32,960 nt of DNA from a bacterium. GTDB lineage: Bacteria; Patescibacteriota; Minisyncoccia; UBA6257; GWB1-50-10. The stretch's first letter is position 1. Every line of letters starts with the position of its first letter. The notes beneath the pieces were generated by a model that worked only from the letters and a program-made list of their open reading frames with translations, was not told the origin of the DNA and did not search any database. The position numbers and the translations under genes are program-made. Where the stretch lies: the NCBI GenBank assembly GCA_027310235.1, contig DAIDBF010000049.1, positions 1-32,960 of the forward strand, given 5' to 3'. Shown here piece by piece: positions 29,292-32,960 of this stretch.

Positions 29292-31055
29292 ATGACTACC
29301 GAGACGAGAACGTGTCAGAATTGTAAATCCGAGTTCATTATCGAACCGGACGATTTTGCGTTTTACGAGAAGATTGACGTACCACCGCCGACGTTTTGTC
29401 CCGCGTGTCGAAAACAGCGACGACTCGCGTGGCGCAACGACCTTTCGCTTTATACGAGAAAATGTGATTCCTGCGGAAAAAATGTGGTGTCACTTTATGC
29501 CCCGAATGGACCCATAGAGACCGTATATTGTCAAAAGTGCTGGTGGTCAGATAAATGGGATCCGATGGCGTACGGCCGTGAGTACGATTTCTCGAAGCCA
29601 TTTTTCGAGCAATTTGCCGCGCTCCAAAGACACGTACCGACACTCGCAATGATTAATGACGATGGAGTGGGAAGTATAAATTGCGAATACACGCAGGATT
29701 TTGCGCGTAGCAAGAATTGTTACATGGTGTTTATCGCGTGGAAGCTTGAGGACTGTCTCTATAGTTTCTATATTCTTGACGGCAAGGAAATTGTGGATAG
29801 TTTAAACTCCATGGGCGAGTGTGAGATGATCTACGATACCGTATACACGGAGAAATGTTACCGGTGTCGCAACGTGTATTATTCGGTTACGCTTTCTGAT
29901 TGTAATTTTTGTTGGGATTGTCGTGATTGCTCCGATTGTTTTCTCTGCGTAGGGCTTCGCCATAAACGATACTGCTTCAAGAATAAGCAGTATTCCAAAG
30001 AGGAATATGAACATATTCTTGCCGAATATCGGCTCAATGCGTACTCGGGGATTCAGCGTGCGTCGAGTGAACTTCAACCGCTTTTATTTCAATACCCCCG
30101 CAGGTTTTCAAATTTGCGTAATTGTGTGCGTTGTACCGGTGACGCGCTTATTAATGGAAAGAACTCAAAGGATTGCTTTAACGTTCAGCGACCTGAAGAT
30201 TGTCGATGGATAGAAAATTCCGATACACCTACAGCGAGCTATGATTTGAGTGTCGGGGGAGAACTTGAAAACTGCTATGAGGGAATCACCCCCGACCACT
30301 CGTATCGCGGCCGCTTCGAGATATTTTCTTGGAAAAACACCGAAGTTTCTTATACGGATGCGTGTCATTCTTGTAAAGATGTGTTTGGATGCGTGGGTCT
30401 TAAGAAGGCGCAATACTGTATCCTCAACAAACAGTACTCAAAAGAGGAATATGAAATACTTGTGCCAAAGATTAAAAAACATATGAATGAAATGCCTTAT
30501 ATCGACCGTTCCGAAGTAATATATCGTTTTGGAGAATTTTTCCCCGCCGAACTTTCCTACTTTGCGTACAACGAAACCGGCGCGCAAGAATCGTTTCCTA
30601 TGTCGCACGAAGAAATTTCCGGATGTGGTTTACGGTGGCAGGACAATTTTCAAACTACGGTTGGAAAAGAAACCCTTACGGCGGATGAACTACCAGACAG
30701 TATTAACGATGTTGAAAATTCTATCTTGAATGAGGTGTTGCGGTGTGAAACATGTGCGAGGAACTATCGTATCGTGCCGCGCGAACTGGAGTTCTACCGA
30801 AAGATGCGAATACCTCTCCCGCGCCATTGTTTCCATTGTCGTACGAAAGCACGTTTCAATTTACGAAATCCGTTTTCACTTTGGCACCGCACTTGTCAAT
30901 GTGTTGGTCCAAAATCCGAGAATGGCGCCTACCAAAACACCGCATCTCATGACCACGGGACAGAAAAATGTCCCAATACATTTGAAACGAGTTATGCACC
31001 CGACCGCCCGGAGATTGTATATTGCGAGGGGTGCTATCAAAAGGAGGTAGTATAG
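29292..31055 (+). CDS. Tandem zinc-ribbon/Cys-rich repeat protein, paralogue 6
   Basis: 587 residues. All ribbons are complete: C8/C11 with C36/C39, CDSCGKN with YCQKC, and the C-terminal CETCARNYRI with PLPRHCFHCR. The middle carries NCYMVFIAWKLEDCLYS, DCRDCSDCFLCVGLRHKRYCFKNKQYSKEEYE and DVFGCVGLKKAQYCILNKQYSKEEYE, then FGEFFP and AYNETGAQESFPM. The long tail (CQCVGPKSENGAYQN, HDHGTEKCPNTF, YCEGCYQKEVV) groups it with paralogues 2 and 4. It follows paralogue 5 by 41 bases of GTAGTAAGTAG-like spacer. The array ends here, with copies of the 41-bp repeat right after the stop. Function unknown. Confidence 0.85.
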   Translation: MTTETRTCQNCKSEFIIEPDDFAFYEKIDVPPPTFCPACRKQRRLAWRNDLSLYTRKCDSCGKNVVSLYAPNGPIETVYCQKCWWSDKWDPMAYGREYDFSKPFFEQFAALQRHVPTLAMINDDGVGSINCEYTQDFARSKNCYMVFIAWKLEDCLYSFYILDGKEIVDSLNSMGECEMIYDTVYTEKCYRCRNVYYSVTLSDCNFCWDCRDCSDCFLCVGLRHKRYCFKNKQYSKEEYEHILAEYRLNAYSGIQRASSELQPLLFQYPRRFSNLRNCVRCTGDALINGKNSKDCFNVQRPEDCRWIENSDTPTASYDLSVGGELENCYEGITPDHSYRGRFEIFSWKNTEVSYTDACHSCKDVFGCVGLKKAQYCILNKQYSKEEYEILVPKIKKHMNEMPYIDRSEVIYRFGEFFPAELSYFAYNETGAQESFPMSHEEISGCGLRWQDNFQTTVGKETLTADELPDSINDVENSILNEVLRCETCARNYRIVPRELEFYRKMRIPLPRHCFHCRTKARFNLRNPFSLWHRTCQCVGPKSENGAYQNTASHDHGTEKCPNTFETSYAPDRPEIVYCEGCYQKEVV

Positions 31056-31126
31056 CCAATATTAAGGAGGCCCGGCCTCGATAAAGTTATCCCCAATATT
31101 ATCGAGGCCCGGCCTCGATAGATTGA
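31056..31126. repeat. 41-bp repeat copy 2 plus a degenerate partial copy
   Basis: 31086-31126 is identical to 23858-23898. Just before it, 31056-31083 is a partial copy with two adjacent changes (TC to AG) that break one arm of the TATCGAGGCC stem. Both lie directly after the paralogue 6 stop. Confidence 0.75.
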
Positions 31127-31146
31127 AGAAAAAGCGGGGAAATTGG

Positions 31147-31155
31147 TGGTATAAT
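31147..31155 (+). promoter_or_regulatory. Extended -10 promoter for the second VirD4-like gene
   Basis: TGGTATAAT is a consensus extended -10 (TG-n-TATAAT). No -35 box at proper spacing is visible. The ATG at 31163 is 7 bases downstream, so the message is probably leaderless. Confidence 0.6.
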
Positions 31156-31162
31156 ACGAGCA

Positions 31163-32960
31163 ATGCCAAACGAGGAAGCGGATAAGGACGTCGTCTATTT
31201 TGCGAAGACGAATTTTCGGAACTCGAACCGACTTTTCGGTATCAGGCGGAAAGATCGTCGTCAACACACGTATATCATCGGAAAGACCGGTACCGGTAAG
31301 TCCGCGCTTTTGAACAACTTAATTGTGCAGGATATCGCAAACGGCGAAGGACTTTGCGTTGTGGATCCGCATGGAGAACTTATCGAGGACATCCTTCACA
31401 AGATTCCGGAGGAGCGGATGAAGGACGTCGTGTACTTCAATCCTGCGGACACCGATTTTCATCTCGGATTCAATGTCTTGGAGCTCCCCGATCCGAAGTA
31501 TAAACACCTTGTTGCGTCGGGTCTCATGGGTATTTTCACGAAGATCTGGTCGAACGTATGGTCGGCGAGAATGGAATATATTTTGAATAACGCGATTCTC
31601 GCCCTTCTCGATACTCCGGGAAGTACACTTCTCGGCATCACGCGGCTTCTCGTTGACAAAGAGTATCGCGGAAAGATCGTTTCGAACCTCAAAGACCCCG
31701 TCGTCAAAGCGTTCTGGGTGAACGAGTACGAGGAGTGGCGGGATCAGTTCAGAAACGAGGCAATCGCTCCTATTCAAAACAAGGTAGGCCAGTTCCTTTC
31801 GACTTCGGTGGTTCGAAACATTGTGGGACAAGCGAAAAGCACCTTCGATATTTTCGAAATCATGAATTCGGGAAAAATCTTTCTCGTGAACGTGTCAAAA
31901 GGAAGGATCGGTGAAGATAACTCGGCGCTTTTGGGCGCGATGCTTATCACGAAGATTCAACTCTCCGCGATGGAACGCGTGCGCGTCCCGGAAGAAGAGC
32001 GTGTCGATTTTTTCCTCTATGTCGACGAGTTTCAGAACTTCGCGACCGATTCGTTCGCGAGCATTCTCTCCGAAGCGAGAAAGTACCGACTTGATCTCGT
32101 ACTTGCGCACCAGTACGTGGGACAACTCGTGACGGACGTCTCGACCAAGGTGCGCGACGCGGTATTTGGGAACGTCGGAACGATGATTGTGTTCAGGGTG
32201 GGCGCGGCTGACGCGGAGTTTTTGGAGAAAGAGTTCGAACCGGAGTTCCTTCCGGAAGATTTCGTGAATCTTCCGAACTACAACATTTATTTGAAACTGA
32301 TGGTAAACGGCGTCACGAGTCGTCCTTTTTCCGCCGCCACGCTTCCGCCTTTTAAGTTGAGCACCTCCGAGGATATAGAACAAAAAATCATCGAATATTC
32401 GAGAAAGCACTACGCGCGCCCGCGATGGGTGGTCGAGGAAGAAATCAACAAATGGACCGGCGTCATGGGGCCGAGTGAAGGACAGTTCGAGGTGACGTGT
32501 TCGTCGTGCGGCAAGCAGACGACCGTGCCATTCGAACCAGAGGAAGGTCGTCCGGTGTACTGTAAGGACTGCCTTGCAAAGATAAAGTCGGGCGAGATGA
32601 AGCCGGTACGAATGGCGCCGCGGGAATCGAAGGATGGCGGCCGGCCGCGGGAACAGCAATATGCCGCGCTTGCGGGCCTCGGTATCGAGTTTGAGGAACA
32701 TCCGGAACGATCGGCGGAACGAAAACAAGAAAGAAACGGCGAGGCGCAAGAAAAACCCCACCGCCCCTCGAATCATTTCCAGGAAAGAAAAGAGCAGAAG
32801 GTTGAAGAACGACCGAAGACGACGTTCGAGGAGGAGTCTGTGGTTGCTCCGCAGCCCGAAACGCCGGCGCTTTCGCTCCACGCGCTTGAGACGGGTTCCG
32901 GTGCCGAAGCAAAGAAGAAAGAAGAATCGGAAGAAGTATTGGATGTGGAAGAGCTCCGAA
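31163..32960 (+). CDS. VirD4/TraG-like ATPase with C-terminal zinc ribbon (3' end outside window)
   Basis: About 599 codons are visible and the frame is still open at the window end. Walker A GKTGTGKS (40-47), VVDPHGELIEDIL, LVNVSKGRIGEDNSALLG, Walker B YVDEFQN (D288, E289), AHQYVGQL and GNVGTMIVFRVGAADA follow the same order as in the gene at 18081, so the two are paralogues. Unlike that copy, it carries a zinc ribbon C446-x2-C449-x17-C467-x2-C470 (CSSCGK, YCKDC) and then a long, disordered Glu/Lys/Arg/Pro-rich tail. The ATPase should be a secretion or DNA-transfer motor. The ribbon and tail may bind substrate or partner (inference). It follows the array by about 110 bases and has its own promoter. 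Confidence 0.88.
   Translation, partial: MPNEEADKDVVYFAKTNFRNSNRLFGIRRKDRRQHTYIIGKTGTGKSALLNNLIVQDIANGEGLCVVDPHGELIEDILHKIPEERMKDVVYFNPADTDFHLGFNVLELPDPKYKHLVASGLMGIFTKIWSNVWSARMEYILNNAILALLDTPGSTLLGITRLLVDKEYRGKIVSNLKDPVVKAFWVNEYEEWRDQFRNEAIAPIQNKVGQFLSTSVVRNIVGQAKSTFDIFEIMNSGKIFLVNVSKGRIGEDNSALLGAMLITKIQLSAMERVRVPEEERVDFFLYVDEFQNFATDSFASILSEARKYRLDLVLAHQYVGQLVTDVSTKVRDAVFGNVGTMIVFRVGAADAEFLEKEFEPEFLPEDFVNLPNYNIYLKLMVNGVTSRPFSAATLPPFKLSTSEDIEQKIIEYSRKHYARPRWVVEEEINKWTGVMGPSEGQFEVTCSSCGKQTTVPFEPEEGRPVYCKDCLAKIKSGEMKPVRMAPRESKDGGRPREQQYAALAGLGIEFEEHPERSAERKQERNGEAQEKPHRPSNHFQERKEQKVEERPKTTFEEESVVAPQPETPALSLHALETGSGAEAKKKEESEEVLDVEELR

Noticed and set aside
20340..31055. CaiB/BaiF CoA-transferase identity for the array proteins
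   Set aside because: I recall this label on similar CPR proteins, but nothing in the sequences fits a CoA-transferase. The proteins are Cys-rich with zinc ribbons at both ends.
20340..31055. CRISPR array or tandem DNA repeat
   Set aside because: The similarity is at protein level over 1.7-kb units. There are no short regularly spaced direct repeats with unique spacers.
1..32960. tRNA or rRNA genes
   Set aside because: I looked for cloverleaf-like and rRNA-like sequence in the gaps and saw none. The structured gaps are long simple palindromes.

Overview
This is about 33 kb of roughly 50 % GC DNA, almost all read on the + strand. It looks like a Candidate Phyla Radiation (Patescibacteria, Parcubacteria-like) chromosome. 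That is an inference from gene content: VirD4/DUF87-type ATPases beside a two-helix membrane protein, a sigma-region-4/HARE-HTH protein, a DUF5652-like membrane protein, and large tandem zinc-ribbon proteins of a kind I associate with this group. TAA, TAG and TGA all end genes here, so the UGA=Gly code of Gracilibacteria/SR1 is unlikely.

Positions 1-9251 hold housekeeping and repair genes: the 3' end of a family 4 uracil-DNA glycosylase, a frameshifted NUDIX hydrolase, a UvrD/PcrA helicase, a glutaredoxin, an HlyD-type adaptor with a 28-residue membrane peptide behind it, an unknown minus-strand protein, a DUF5652-like protein, a Cas4/RecB-like PD-(D/E)XK nuclease and a GlcD-type FAD oxidoreductase. 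Positions 9251-15964 hold tgt, an M23 peptidase, secD (with an in-frame amber codon), secF and a sigma-region-4/HARE-HTH protein. Several gaps contain nested inverted repeats of 120-220 bp, and one such element sits in frame inside tgt. Two copies of a short element with shared terminal inverted repeats lie at 14741-14880 and 19539-19666.

Positions 16000-19526 encode a type-IV-secretion-like group: a two-helix membrane protein, a membrane protein with a HEPN-like RNQLVH motif, and a VirD4-like ATPase. cutA and a 60-residue membrane protein follow.

Positions 20340-31055 are the most unusual part: six consecutive paralogous cysteine-rich proteins of 550-597 residues, plus a 39-codon remnant of a seventh. 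Each has zinc ribbons at both ends and a Cys/Asn/Asp-rich repetitive middle that may be a beta-helix, and ends in a CYxxEV[VIA] tail. The junctions contain covarying perfect palindromes and a 41-bp direct repeat, which suggests growth by duplication of a two-gene unit. A second VirD4-like ATPase, with its own C-terminal zinc ribbon, starts at 31163 and runs off the window. The array is thus bracketed by two secretion-type ATPases. A functional link between them is a hypothesis, not something the sequence proves.

Many genes have a -10 box, often extended (TGnTAT), ending only 6-12 bases before the start codon and no Shine-Dalgarno sequence, which suggests leaderless or very short-leader mRNAs.
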